Source: a virus. Taken from it: a stretch of DNA of 61,549 nucleotides. The stretch spans positions 1 to 61,549 of the IMG/VR virus record IMGVR_UViG_3300021225_000417. One strand, 5' to 3'. Every line of letters begins with the position of its first letter. Within the stretch, counting starts at the first letter, position 1. The notes under the pieces are model-generated. The model made no database searches and was not told the DNA's origin. It saw only the letters and a list, made by a program, of their open reading frames with translations. Below are positions 13,153-22,730 of the stretch, in pieces. The position numbers were made by a program, and so were the translations under genes.

Positions 13153-15579
13153 ATGCCGATGACGCCCGGGCTGAGCCCATCTATTCGCCAGCCGGGCGAA
13201 GAGCCGCAAGGGCTCGCCGCCGCAGAAGACATCATCGTCGAAATTGAGGAAGGCGCCGATCGCCCGGAGACGGACGAAAAAGGCAACATCCTGCGGATCG
13301 AACACCCGGATGGCTCGATCAGCGTTTCGCTGGATGGTCGCCCGGTCGAGAGCGCCGACGAAGCAATCAAGGCGCGCGACTGGTTCCGCAACCTCGTTGA
13401 CGAGGTCGATCAGGGTGAACTGAACCGGATTTCAGAAGACCTGCTGCGCGGCATCGGCGACGACCTGGACAGCCGGCAGGACTGGATCAATGATCGCGCG
13501 CAGGGCATCAAGCTGCTTGGCCTGACGATCGAGCTGCCGGGCCTGCAGGGCGCAACCGATGGCGCGCCGGTCGAGGGCATGAGCCGCGTCCGCCATCCGC
13601 TCCTGCTCGAAGCCGTCCTTCGCTTTCAGGCGAACGCCCGGTCCGAGCTTCTTCCGACCGACGGGCCCGTGAAGGTCCGCAACGACGCCGTCGACACGCA
13701 CGCGCCGCAGGAGCAGCTGGCGGATGCGCTGGAAAGCGATCTCAACCACTATCTGACGGCGGTTGACGAGGAATATTACCCCGATACCGACAAGATGCTG
13801 CTGATGCTTGGGTTCGGCGGCACGGCCTTCAAGAAGGTCTATTTCTGCCCGCTGCGCGGCCGCCCGGTCAGTGAGACGGTCGACGCCGAAGACTTGATCG
13901 TGAACAACGCCGCGACGACGCTGTCGAACGCCAAGCGCTACACGCATCGCGTCTACATGCGCCCGTCTACTGTGCGTCGCATGCAGATCCTTGGCGTTTA
14001 TCGTGACGTCGACTTGCATACGCCGGAGCAGCCGCAGCACGATGAAGTGCAGCGCGAGAAGGCTGAGCAGCAGGGCATTGCGTCCGATCCGGCAAATCCT
14101 GAAGATCGCGACCGTGAGATTTACGAATGCTACTGCGAGTTGGACATTCCCGGCTTCGAGCATAAATACCGCGGCAAAATTACGGGTCTCGAAATTCCGT
14201 ATCGCGTCACGATTGATAAATCGTCGCGAGAAATCCTGTCCATCACGCGTAATTATGATGAACCAACTGGCGAGGAAGGCGACGAGCTTCCGAAGGCGCG
14301 TGTCGACTTCGTGAAGTATGTTTTCGTCCCCGGCTTTGGGTTCTACGACATTGGCCTGCTTCACATTCTCGGCAACACCACCAATGCGGTGACGGCGGCG
14401 TGGCGCGAGATGCTCGACGCAGGCATGTATGCCAACTTCCCCGGCTTCCTGATGGCCGACACAGGCGGCAGGCAAAACACGAACATCTTCCGCATTCCTC
14501 CCGGCGGCGGCGCGCTGGTGAAGACGGGTGGCCAGCCAATCAATCAGGCGGTGATGCCGCTTCCCTACAAGGAGCCGGGCCCGGCCATGATGGGTCTGGT
14601 GACGAACATTGCTGAGACGGGCCAGCGCGTCGGCGGCACCGCGGAGCTTGCCGTCGGCGAGGGCCGGCAGGACGCGCCGGTCGGCACGACGCTCGCGCTG
14701 ATTGATCAGGCCACCAAGATCCTGAATTCGGTCCACAAGCGGCTGCACGCCGCGCAGGCCAAAGAATTCCAGCTGCTGGTCCGTTGCTTCCGGGAGCATC
14801 CGAAGAGCTTCTGGCAGCAGTGCCGCAAGCAGACGATCAAGTGGAATGAGCAGCTGTTCATTCAGGCGCTCAACGATTGCGAGCTGGTGCCGCAGGCGGA
14901 CCCGAACACGTCCAGCCATACGCAGCGCGTCATGAAAGTCATGGCCCTGAAGCAGCTGGCTGCGGCCAACCCCGCGCTCTACGACCCCGTGGCGGTCGAC
15001 ACGGCGGCGCTGAAGGCGATCGGCTGGAGCAATCCGGAGCAGTTCATGTCGCCGGCTGAGGCGCGCGCGCAGATGCCGCCGGAGGCGATGGCGAAGATCG
15101 AAGAGCTGAAGATCAAGAAGCAGGACGCCGACGCGCGCATGATGACAGCGCAGGCGAACGCCGCCAAAGTTCAGGCGGACATCGGGGCTGGCCAAGACGG
15201 CGCGCCGCAGATGGACCCGAACAAGATGATCGACGCCGAGCTGAAGCGCATGGAAATGCAGCAGAAAGCGGCTGAGCTGCAGATGAAGCGCGAGGAGATC
15301 GACGCCGAGCTGAAGCGCGTTCAGATGGAAATGCAAATGCGCAGGGCAGAAGATGCTTCCAGACTGCGCGAGGATATGTTCGTCCGCGAGACGGACCAAC
15401 TGGAAAACTGGAACCGGCGCAAGGATCGCGAGAGCGACGAGCGCATCGCCGCGGTGAAGCTGGCGCAAGACTTGATGAAGGCGCCGGACAGCGAGCGCCT
15501 CATGGGCAAAATTATCGACGACAAGACGCTTGGGCTGCTGAAGAGCGAAGAGCCAGCGCCACCCGGCTTTGGAGGGTAA
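13153..15579 (+). CDS. Portal protein (P22-type)
   Basis: An 808-residue protein, the size class of P22-like portals with a C-terminal barrel. Blocks recognised: SRVRHPLLLEAVLRFQANAR (about 144), the portal core KMLLMLGFGGTAFKKVYFCP (about 215), the DLIVNNAATTL segment, FGFYDIGLLHILGNTTNA (about 395), and a long Gln/Met/Glu-rich coiled coil (about 645-760) typical of the barrel. It forms the dodecameric DNA channel at the capsid vertex. It directly follows the terminase genes, as is usual. Confidence 0.88.
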   Translation: MPMTPGLSPSIRQPGEEPQGLAAAEDIIVEIEEGADRPETDEKGNILRIEHPDGSISVSLDGRPVESADEAIKARDWFRNLVDEVDQGELNRISEDLLRGIGDDLDSRQDWINDRAQGIKLLGLTIELPGLQGATDGAPVEGMSRVRHPLLLEAVLRFQANARSELLPTDGPVKVRNDAVDTHAPQEQLADALESDLNHYLTAVDEEYYPDTDKMLLMLGFGGTAFKKVYFCPLRGRPVSETVDAEDLIVNNAATTLSNAKRYTHRVYMRPSTVRRMQILGVYRDVDLHTPEQPQHDEVQREKAEQQGIASDPANPEDRDREIYECYCELDIPGFEHKYRGKITGLEIPYRVTIDKSSREILSITRNYDEPTGEEGDELPKARVDFVKYVFVPGFGFYDIGLLHILGNTTNAVTAAWREMLDAGMYANFPGFLMADTGGRQNTNIFRIPPGGGALVKTGGQPINQAVMPLPYKEPGPAMMGLVTNIAETGQRVGGTAELAVGEGRQDAPVGTTLALIDQATKILNSVHKRLHAAQAKEFQLLVRCFREHPKSFWQQCRKQTIKWNEQLFIQALNDCELVPQADPNTSSHTQRVMKVMALKQLAAANPALYDPVAVDTAALKAIGWSNPEQFMSPAEARAQMPPEAMAKIEELKIKKQDADARMMTAQANAAKVQADIGAGQDGAPQMDPNKMIDAELKRMEMQQKAAELQMKREEIDAELKRVQMEMQMRRAEDASRLREDMFVRETDQLENWNRRKDRESDERIAAVKLAQDLMKAPDSERLMGKIIDDKTLGLLKSEEPAPPGFGG

Positions 15580-15585
15580 CAAAAC

Positions 15586-18500
15586 ATGGCTGATGTTCCC
15601 CAGCGCCTCGACCTCGGCCTCGGTCTCGGCAAAGCCGACCCGGAGGCGTATTTTCGCCGGCTGGCGCTCTACTCCTACGCCGTCGCGCCTCTCTTCCCGG
15701 GCCGCAGGCCAGAGGGCCAATACGCCCCGGGGCTGCGTCAATACGCCGCAGGCGGTCGCATCCTGCAGGACGAATATCCGACGAGCTACATGCCCGAAGT
15801 CGGTCGGCAGGTGATGGCTGACGGCGGCGCGCCGCTGTCTCCCGAAGATCAGCGCGCCATGACGCATTACGAAGGTGGACCGGGCGTCGTCGAGATGGCG
15901 CCCGTGAAGTTCCGGGAGCCCCTGTCTGGTTACGAGCGCGAATTGTTTCAGGCCCCGGCCGCGACCGCGCCCGTCCTTGAGGCTGGCCTTGAATTCGCGC
16001 CCTATCTGACGCCCGCCGCGCCGGCCTTGGCTGCGCGCGACGTTGTCGCCGGGCTGAAGCATGGCGACCCCGTAGAGCTTGCCACCGCCGCGCTTGGCGC
16101 GCCCGGGAAATACGCCAAAGCCGCAATCCTTGGCGCCGCCGCCATGATGCCGGAAGAGGCGCAGGCCACCTTCTTCGGGAGCGCGGCCAAGATGTCTCCA
16201 AAGATCCGGGAGGCGCTCGAAATGGCGAAGCGCGCCACTGCGCGCGGCATGTCCCCGGAGGGGACGTGGGCGCTTCACGGGTTCGCGCCGGACCCGGCCG
16301 GCAAGATGATCGGCGAGGTTTCCGACCTGCCGGCGCGATTGATCCCGTCTGGTTTGGAAAAATTTCGCAGCGGTCAACAACTTCCGCTTGGCGAACTTTT
16401 GTCGCATCCTGAGGTCTACGATCTTTATCCCGGTTCTTTTTCCTCGCCGGTCATTCCGTTTGATCGTTCACCGTCTCATCGCGGTTATTTCAATCAAATT
16501 AAAGACGAACTCGGATCAAATGTTCGTTTGAGCGATCGCGATCTGTTGGAAAACTTGCTGCACGAGCATCAGCACCGCATCCAGCACATTGAAGGCATGT
16601 CGCCCGGAACGAGCCCGGATGTGTTTCCGAGCGCGGAGAGACTTGCAGCGCCGCTGAAGGAGGACTTGCAATCCGCCAATGGCGCAATGGCGCTCAAGGC
16701 ATTCATGGAGCGCAATCCGACGCTGAAGCCAATTGACGCAATCATTGAGGCGCGCAAGGCTGGTATCCCGCTCGGGCCGCAGCCATTGAAATTTTCCAGC
16801 CTTGGGCAGGAGGAATTGCGCAACACGCAGGACCTGCTGTCCAGTCAAATCAATCGCATCTATGAGACGACGCCTGATCCATATCAGGAGTATTCGCGAT
16901 CGCTCGGAGAAGTGACAGCGCGCCTACCGGGCGAGCGACTGGAGATGTCTCCCGAAGAGCGCCGCCTATCCTATCCTTTCCCGGACCCAAGCCAGGTCAT
17001 CGTTCGCCCAATTTCTCCTGCGGTGTTGCCCAATCGACCAAACCCGCGATGGGAACGCGCGCGCGAAGACGCCCTCGCGTTGTCGCGCCAACTGCAGGAA
17101 CGGCCTCTGCCGCCCAGACTTGAAGAGTTGGTTTCGCCAGAAGAAGAAGCTCTTATGCAATATGCGCAAGAGCTTGAAGCGCAGAAGCGTGCGGGCCAAG
17201 CCATGCCGCCCGGTGGAGCGCTGCCGACGATCCGAAAAGACAAGGGTGGCTCCGTCATCAAGGCGGCGCTGAAGGCGCTCGGAAAGTTGATGCCGGAAGG
17301 GTCGGGATACGCCAGTGTTCCAGGCAAGCCTGCGCTCGTCAATCTGCCGGGTATCGGCAAGGTTGAGGCGCGCCCAATCCCTGCAATCGAAAGCGCGGCG
17401 GAAAAATATATGCAGTCGGCCGGACGCCCGGGCGAGCATGCGGTTTCTTCTTTTCCTGAATTCAATCCGGCCTTCGCCACGAAGGTCGCTGAAGCATTCG
17501 CCGAGATGAAGCATCGTCCCGGGGACCCGGCTGTCCGTCGCGCCTATGACGCGCTCATCGACGAGACGATGGCCCAGTATCGAGCAGCGAAGGACACAGG
17601 CATTGACTTTCGTTTCCTCAAAGAGGGGCAACAAGATCCTTACGCTGCGTCGCCGGCGCTGGGCTACGAGGACATCGTCAACCGGGGTCGGCTCTTCGTC
17701 TTCCCCACCGAGCAAGGGTTTGGGTCTTCTGGAGGCTTGATCGCCGACAACCCGCTCCTGAAGCGCGCCGGCCAGGTAGGAGACAAACCCGATGCAGTCG
17801 TCAACGATGCTTTTCGGATTGTTCACGATCTCTATGGTCACTTTGGTCCGGGCAATCCTTTCTTCCGCGCCCCGGGCGAAGAGCGTGCGTATCAACTCCA
17901 CTCGCGAATGTTTGGCCCGGAGGCGCTACCCGCCGCCACGCTAGAAACGCGCGGTCAGAACTCGTGGCTGAACTACGGGCCATATGGAGAAGCCAATCGA
18001 TCAGCGCTGGGCGCGGACACGCGCTTCGCCGAGCAGAAGATCGGCCGCATGCCGGAGTGGACGCAAGCGCCCGCTCCGGCGGTCGGCGAAGATGTCGAGG
18101 CTTACATCCGCAGCCTGACAGGCAAAGCCGAGGGCGGTGAAGTTGAGCGCAACGACCCAGACATGGTTTCCCGCGCGCTGGATCTTTTGTCTCAGCTCAA
18201 TCCCGTCGGCGCTGCGCAGGCGGAGACACTGCCCGGTGTTGTGGCGAAAGCGCTGGTTCGGAAGATTGTGCCGACCGTAAAAAATATGGCCAGAAAGGAG
18301 CCTGTCTTTCCGGGGGTCTACGGCAATCCACGCGAAATGGCTGCGGAAGCAGAGAGCCGCGTCGCGCCCGAAGACCCGATCATGAAGCAGCTCTTCGGCG
18401 TCACGCGACAAGATATCTTCGACATCGCCGCGCGCCGCGCCGGCAACACTCCTCCGGTTTTAAAGGCGCCGCCGGAACGCACGCGTGGCATCAATTACGC

Positions 18501-19398
18501 AGCAGAAGGTGTCATGACGCCAAAAAACGAGCGGCGGCTTTTGGACATTTTGACGGAGGGCGAGAAGCAGCCCGGCCTGCGCACGGGCATGATGCCTTGG
18601 TATTACATGGACCCGGTCTACAACCGCATGGAGCAAATGTTCGGTCCGGAAGAAGCCGCGAAGCGATATAATATTTTCAACACGACGATCGGCGCGATGT
18701 CGCCCGGTAGTCCCGTGCAGATTGAAATCAATCGCGGCCTCGGCGCGTATCACCTCGCGACGCAAGGTCGTATCGAAGATTTCCTGAATTATGGCGGCAA
18801 TCCGTCCGCCGCTCCGGAAGGAACACTGCCGTCATATGTGCGAGAGGCGATGCTTGGCCACCCGTATCACTCGACGTCGCAAGCGGGGACGCTGAAGCGG
18901 TTCTTCGAGACCGGCGAATACAAAACTGGTTCGCCAAAAGTCCCGCTGTATATTCAGGCATCCGGCGTGCCTGAAACAGGCTTTCAGACGACGCTGCCTG
19001 TGCCGGATGCGCATTACACGCGCATTCTCGGCATGCCTGACGTGCGCAAGACGGACAATCCCGGGACGTCAATGAAAATGGGCGAGTATCGCCCGATCGG
19101 CCCGTGGTTCCGCGAACGCGTCGCGAAGCGCGCGGACATGGAAGCTGTTCCGGCGCAAGCGCTTCTTTGGGGCACGGGGTCAGGCGCGACGGGCGTTGAC
19201 ACTCCAATCGGATCGCCGAAGCTTGAAATGCTCGCGCAGGAGATCGCGAATATCGCGCGCCGGCGTGGCGTCACTCCTGAGACGGCGCGAGACCTTGTCT
19301 TGCGGGGCGAGCTTTACGCTGACGGCGGCTCTGTAATTGACGACGCCATTCGTGTATCATCCAACGTCGCGAACACGCGAGAGCTTGAGGCGGCGTAG
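15586..19398 (+). CDS. Large polyvalent virion protein with zincin-like metallopeptidase domain
   Basis: A 1270-residue multidomain protein. Around residues 320-465, LLENLLHEHQHRIQHIEG and, further on, YSRSLGEVTARLPGERLEMS match the zincin-like domain of phage polyvalent proteins (HExxH-type metal site, second conserved Glu in GEVxAR). Around 740-800, NDAFRIVHDLYGHFGPGNPF and ETRGQNSWLNYGP form a second domain common in such proteins. Residues about 930-1240 hold a third conserved block (GINYAAEGVMTPKNERR onward). Several AxGG tags (YAAGGRI, MADGGAP, KAEGGEV, YADGGSV) separate the domains. It is probably packed in the head and injected, where it may act on host targets (inference). Confidence 0.7.
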   Translation: MADVPQRLDLGLGLGKADPEAYFRRLALYSYAVAPLFPGRRPEGQYAPGLRQYAAGGRILQDEYPTSYMPEVGRQVMADGGAPLSPEDQRAMTHYEGGPGVVEMAPVKFREPLSGYERELFQAPAATAPVLEAGLEFAPYLTPAAPALAARDVVAGLKHGDPVELATAALGAPGKYAKAAILGAAAMMPEEAQATFFGSAAKMSPKIREALEMAKRATARGMSPEGTWALHGFAPDPAGKMIGEVSDLPARLIPSGLEKFRSGQQLPLGELLSHPEVYDLYPGSFSSPVIPFDRSPSHRGYFNQIKDELGSNVRLSDRDLLENLLHEHQHRIQHIEGMSPGTSPDVFPSAERLAAPLKEDLQSANGAMALKAFMERNPTLKPIDAIIEARKAGIPLGPQPLKFSSLGQEELRNTQDLLSSQINRIYETTPDPYQEYSRSLGEVTARLPGERLEMSPEERRLSYPFPDPSQVIVRPISPAVLPNRPNPRWERAREDALALSRQLQERPLPPRLEELVSPEEEALMQYAQELEAQKRAGQAMPPGGALPTIRKDKGGSVIKAALKALGKLMPEGSGYASVPGKPALVNLPGIGKVEARPIPAIESAAEKYMQSAGRPGEHAVSSFPEFNPAFATKVAEAFAEMKHRPGDPAVRRAYDALIDETMAQYRAAKDTGIDFRFLKEGQQDPYAASPALGYEDIVNRGRLFVFPTEQGFGSSGGLIADNPLLKRAGQVGDKPDAVVNDAFRIVHDLYGHFGPGNPFFRAPGEERAYQLHSRMFGPEALPAATLETRGQNSWLNYGPYGEANRSALGADTRFAEQKIGRMPEWTQAPAPAVGEDVEAYIRSLTGKAEGGEVERNDPDMVSRALDLLSQLNPVGAAQAETLPGVVAKALVRKIVPTVKNMARKEPVFPGVYGNPREMAAEAESRVAPEDPIMKQLFGVTRQDIFDIAARRAGNTPPVLKAPPERTRGINYAAEGVMTPKNERRLLDILTEGEKQPGLRTGMMPWYYMDPVYNRMEQMFGPEEAAKRYNIFNTTIGAMSPGSPVQIEINRGLGAYHLATQGRIEDFLNYGGNPSAAPEGTLPSYVREAMLGHPYHSTSQAGTLKRFFETGEYKTGSPKVPLYIQASGVPETGFQTTLPVPDAHYTRILGMPDVRKTDNPGTSMKMGEYRPIGPWFRERVAKRADMEAVPAQALLWGTGSGATGVDTPIGSPKLEMLAQEIANIARRRGVTPETARDLVLRGELYADGGSVIDDAIRVSSNVANTRELEAA

Positions 19399-19437
19399 CC
19401 TCCCCGGGACGCCGGGATTACTGGCCAGGAGAAGAAA

Positions 19438-20472
19438 ATGTCAGACGTCGCCAAAAAGGCCCGCGAGGCCATGAAAGCAAAAGCCCGCAGGCTGGCGGGT
19501 GAAAAAGATCAGAAGGTCGACAGTTCCGACTGGTCGCCGGCCGAGCCGCTAAATGCTGACGTAAAGACGGGCATGCGCCCCGTTGGCAAGGCGCGCGAAT
19601 ACAGCGCCGGCGGGATGGCTTCCGCGCGTCGCGCCGATCGCCGCGGCCGGAAGGCTGGCGGCAAGGTCATGGAGAAGGAAATCGGCGTCGGCATGGCCAA
19701 CAAAGACATGAAGGAAGCCAATGAGCAGCGCGAGGGCAAGAAACACATCGGCGGCATGAAGCGCGGCGGCGCTCTTCCCGAAGTCAAGGTCCCCAAGCCC
19801 GCTCGCGCGGCTGCGCAGCACTACAAGCGCGGCGGGAAAGCCGGCGGCGGAAGCCTGCCGAGCCCTGAGGAGGCGATGAAATCTGAGCAGCGGCTGGGTG
19901 GCTTGAGGGCCACGAAGGCGCCGGCGCAGTCCTTCTCCAAGGATCAGGCGGCCAGCTACGCGCGCGAAGAGGGCTACGCCGCCGCTGATCGGCGCGCGGG
20001 GCGCAAGCGCGGCGGCCGCGCAAAAGGCAAGACCGACATCAAGATCAACATCATCTCCGCCGGCGGCAAGCCGGGCCCGATGCCAATGCTGCCGCCTGAC
20101 GGCGCACCGACTGGCGGCGTCGCGCCTGTGCCGATGCCGGCTCCGGGCGGCGTTCCCGGCCCGATGATGCCTCCGGCGATCGCCGCTCCGCCGCCCATGC
20201 CGGCTCCGGGGCCCATGCCCATGGGCCGCAAGGCTGGCGGCCGCGTCTCGAAAGTCGCCTCGTCCTATAAGGACATGGAGGCTGGCGCCTGCAGCGGCGA
20301 GGGCCGGCTGCAGAAGACGGACATCGCCAAAAAGCATCGCGACGCGCCGGCAAGAAAGGCTGGCGGCCGCGCGCCGAAATCGTATCGTGGCATGACGGCG
20401 GGCGCTGAAAGCGGTAAGGGCCGACTTCAGAAGACCGCGATTGAAAAATCGCAGAGGGCTCGCGGGGCGTAA
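19438..20472 (+). CDS. Basic, Gly/Pro-rich virion-associated protein with GG tags
   Basis: A 344-residue, strongly basic low-complexity protein. The N-terminal half has many GRKAGG/KRGG tags. TDIKINIISAGGKPGPMPML leads into a Pro/Met/Gly-rich linker (about 205-262). Two tandem copies of YKDMEAGACSGEGRLQKT / YRGMTAGAESGKGRLQKT, each after RKAGGR, close the protein. Similar arrangements occur in related alphaproteobacterial phages without known function. The charge suggests DNA binding inside the head (inference). GGAGAAGAAA precedes the ATG, and a strong hairpin follows the gene. Confidence 0.7.
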   Translation: MSDVAKKAREAMKAKARRLAGEKDQKVDSSDWSPAEPLNADVKTGMRPVGKAREYSAGGMASARRADRRGRKAGGKVMEKEIGVGMANKDMKEANEQREGKKHIGGMKRGGALPEVKVPKPARAAAQHYKRGGKAGGGSLPSPEEAMKSEQRLGGLRATKAPAQSFSKDQAASYAREEGYAAADRRAGRKRGGRAKGKTDIKINIISAGGKPGPMPMLPPDGAPTGGVAPVPMPAPGGVPGPMMPPAIAAPPPMPAPGPMPMGRKAGGRVSKVASSYKDMEAGACSGEGRLQKTDIAKKHRDAPARKAGGRAPKSYRGMTAGAESGKGRLQKTAIEKSQRARGA

Positions 20473-20484
20473 TTAACCCTGCGC

Positions 20485-20522
20485 GGGCGGGATGTCGTTA
20501 CCCCCTTTTCGACATCCCGCCC
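20485..20522 (+). terminator. Strong hairpin, probable terminator or processing site
   Basis: GGGCGGGATGTCG (20485-20497) pairs perfectly with CGACATCCCGCCC (20510-20522) around a 12-base loop that holds CCCCC and TTTT. No T run follows the stem, so it may stall or partly terminate transcripts, or stabilise the 3' end of the upstream mRNA. Confidence 0.55.
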
Positions 20523-20551
20523 AATAACAACATATAAGGGGAACAAAGGGG

Positions 20552-20761
20552 ATGAATATGGGCGCGCAAACATATGCGTCGTTCTATGAGCACGAGCTGA
20601 GAAAACTTATTGAGATTGAAATAGAGAATGTGAAACAAAATATGTCTTTCGGCTCTATCCAGTCGTTTGAAGATTACCGCCACGCATGCGGCAAGATTGC
20701 GGGACTGCGCCTCGCGATTGAGTTGATGGCGGAAGCAGAAAAAATCTGCAGTCAAAGATAG
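20552..20761 (+). CDS. Small helical hypothetical protein
   Basis: A 69-residue helical protein (YEHELRKLIEIEIENVKQNM, CGKIAGLRLAIELMAEAEKI). Such small helical proteins are frequent just upstream of capsid genes in related phages and have no known role. AAGGGG lies directly before the first ATG, so the ATG at 20558 is an equally good start. Confidence 0.6.
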   Translation: MNMGAQTYASFYEHELRKLIEIEIENVKQNMSFGSIQSFEDYRHACGKIAGLRLAIELMAEAEKICSQR

Positions 20762-20781
20762 CGCAGACGAAAGGGGAAGTT

Positions 20782-21174
20782 ATGGCGAACATGCTAATGG
20801 ATCACTCTGTCGACCCAAAAGAGGAAATACTCAAGGCGCTTGGTGATATTTCGCAAATTGAGTTGTTCAACAACCAGATTTTGTGCGCAGTATACATCAG
20901 GCCCGAGAAAACAAAGGGCGGCATTATTTTGACGGATGGCGTCAGAAGCGAAGATCGCTTTCAGGGCAAGGTTGGATTGCTTGTCGCGATGGGTCCGTCT
21001 GCCTTTCAGGACGACAACGGCGAGTGGTTTAACAAAGCGACGTTCAACATGCATGACTGGCTCGTTTTCCGCCCGTCAGATGGCTGGAACATCACGATCA
21101 ATGGTGTTTTGTGCCGAATTTTGGGTGACACACAGGTCAAAATGCGCGTCCCGCAGCCTGATCTCGCGTGGTAA
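20782..21174 (+). CDS. GroES-like co-chaperonin
   Basis: A 130-residue protein with a Cpn10-like pattern: NNQILCAVYIRPEKTKGGII corresponds to the GroES strand and mobile-loop start (RPxxxxGGIxL), then GKVGLLVAMGPSAF (GxVxAxGpG), DWLVFRPSDG (GDxV) and a final strand. Phage GroES homologues help host GroEL fold capsid protein, and the position among head genes fits. The similarity is moderate and several core residues differ, so a related small beta-barrel cannot be excluded. Confidence 0.6.
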   Translation: MANMLMDHSVDPKEEILKALGDISQIELFNNQILCAVYIRPEKTKGGIILTDGVRSEDRFQGKVGLLVAMGPSAFQDDNGEWFNKATFNMHDWLVFRPSDGWNITINGVLCRILGDTQVKMRVPQPDLAW

Positions 21175-21185
21175 TGGAGAAAAAT

Positions 21186-22145
21186 ATGTCGAATGAAGCA
21201 GACGATATCGAAATTGTCCTTGAAGAGCAAAAAACAGAGGCAAAAGAAGAACTGAAAATTGAAATTACCGATGAGCCTGAGCCAAAAATAGAAAAAAAGG
21301 CTGAAGCGCCGGAAATTTCTCCGCAGGAAGGCATCAATGAGCTGAAGCGGCGCCTCGCTGAAGAGCAGAATGCGCGCGTCGAGGCTGAGCGCCGCATGCA
21401 GGCGGCGTATCAGCAAGCGCAGCGCGCCAAAGTCGACGTCACCGAGGCCCAATATCATCAAGTGGTCAGCGCCATCGAGACCATTGAGGGTCGGGCAAAG
21501 GCTTTGGAGGCGGCTTATGCCGAGGCCAGCAGCGTCGGGGACTACGACAAGCTGGCGCAGATCAATCGCGCCATGGTCGTGAACCAGGACCAAATGGAGA
21601 GGCTGCGCGCGGGCGAAAAGGCAATCCGCGAGCAGATCGAAATGACGCGCGCCGCGCCGGACGCGCAACCCATTCAGCCGGTCTCGCCGCCTCCGCGCGT
21701 TGATGACATGATCGAGGACATGGCGTCCAAAGTCACGCCACGATCGGCGGCTTGGTTGCGCGGCGCGAAGGATCACTTGCGAGACGAGAAATCCATTCGC
21801 AAGATGTTCAACGCGCACGAGGCGGCCGTGCTTGATGGCATTGAGCCTGACAGCGACGCCTACTTCGAATTCATTGAGCAGCGCCTCGGCATGCGCAAGT
21901 CCGCGCCTGCTGCGCCGCCGCCGGTCGAGGAAGAAGAGAGCGCGCTGTCCGCCGCCGCCGCGCCGGCGCCTGCGCGCCGATCCGCGCCGCCGCCCGCCGC
22001 GCCGGTCTCGCGCGGCGCGCCGCGCCCAGGCACGGTTCGCCTGTCGTCTGCGGAGGCTCAGACGGCAAAAGAACTCGGCATGACGCCGGAAGAATACGCC
22101 CGCAACAAGCAGGCGCTTATCAAAGAAGGCCGCTACGGCAATTGA
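21186..22145 (+). CDS. Probable scaffolding protein
   Basis: A 319-residue acidic, coiled-coil-rich protein: acidic N-terminus (DDIEIVLEEQKTEAKEELKI), long coiled coil (about 45-165), a Pro/Ala-rich linker (about 245-285) and C-terminal MTPEEYARNKQALIKEGRYG, the end typical of phage scaffold-like proteins. Scaffolds assemble the procapsid around portal and are then lost. The gene order portal, scaffold, capsid is classical. The start at 21186 follows TAATGGAGAAAAAT. Confidence 0.72.
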   Translation: MSNEADDIEIVLEEQKTEAKEELKIEITDEPEPKIEKKAEAPEISPQEGINELKRRLAEEQNARVEAERRMQAAYQQAQRAKVDVTEAQYHQVVSAIETIEGRAKALEAAYAEASSVGDYDKLAQINRAMVVNQDQMERLRAGEKAIREQIEMTRAAPDAQPIQPVSPPPRVDDMIEDMASKVTPRSAAWLRGAKDHLRDEKSIRKMFNAHEAAVLDGIEPDSDAYFEFIEQRLGMRKSAPAAPPPVEEEESALSAAAAPAPARRSAPPPAAPVSRGAPRPGTVRLSSAEAQTAKELGMTPEEYARNKQALIKEGRYGN

Positions 22146-22159
22146 TGGAGATTGAAAAC

Positions 22160-22729
22160 ATGGCAAACATTACAGAAGCGGCCGCGAAGTTCGCGGAGAG
22201 GATGAAGTCAGAGCAGGCCGAAGACGCGCCGCGCGCGCCCGCGCGTCCAAAGTTGCGCGAGGATGACCCGCGCGCACGCGCCCGTCAGCGCGCGGAAGAG
22301 CTGCGGCAGCACGGCAGCAACGCCGCAAACGAGGCTCCTGACCCGCTTTACGTCGATCCGAACGACATCCCGGACGGCTGGTCCTATGAGTGGAAGATGT
22401 TCACGGTCTACGGCGCAGAAAACCCTGCCTATCAAATTGAGCTGCAGCGCCGGGGCTGGACTGCGGTCCCGCGCGAGCGCCATCCGCACATGATGCCGCT
22501 TGGCAGTAACGAGGCATTTATCATGCGAGACGGCCTGATCCTCATGGAGTGTCCCATGGAGATCGTCGAGGAGCGGCGCGCGGAGGAGCTTCGCGCGGCA
22601 CGCCAGCAGGTCCGCAGCAAAGAGCAGCAGCTCGCCGGCACGCCGGACGGGACAATGACGCGCGATCACGCCAAGGTGCGGCCGCAGATCAAAAAGTCCT
22701 ACGAGGCCATGCCGATCCCGGAGGAATGA
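22160..22729 (+). CDS. Conserved hypothetical virion-region protein
   Basis: A 189-residue protein. The charged N-terminus is followed by a compact conserved part: IPDGWSYEWKMFTVYG, NPAYQIELQRRGWTAVPRER, then HPHMM and LILMECPMEIVEE. I have seen this pattern in many phages next to capsid genes, with unknown function. The ATG at 22160 is preceded by the ATGGAGATTGAAAAC element. Its stop overlaps the next gene region closely. Confidence 0.65.
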   Translation: MANITEAAAKFAERMKSEQAEDAPRAPARPKLREDDPRARARQRAEELRQHGSNAANEAPDPLYVDPNDIPDGWSYEWKMFTVYGAENPAYQIELQRRGWTAVPRERHPHMMPLGSNEAFIMRDGLILMECPMEIVEERRAEELRAARQQVRSKEQQLAGTPDGTMTRDHAKVRPQIKKSYEAMPIPEE

Positions 22730-22730
22730 A

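Noticed and set aside
13432-16407. 991-codon leftward frame opposite the portal gene
   Set aside because: It is the antisense of well-supported portal and polyvalent genes; its His/Arg/Leu-rich product is a typical GC-rich shadow.
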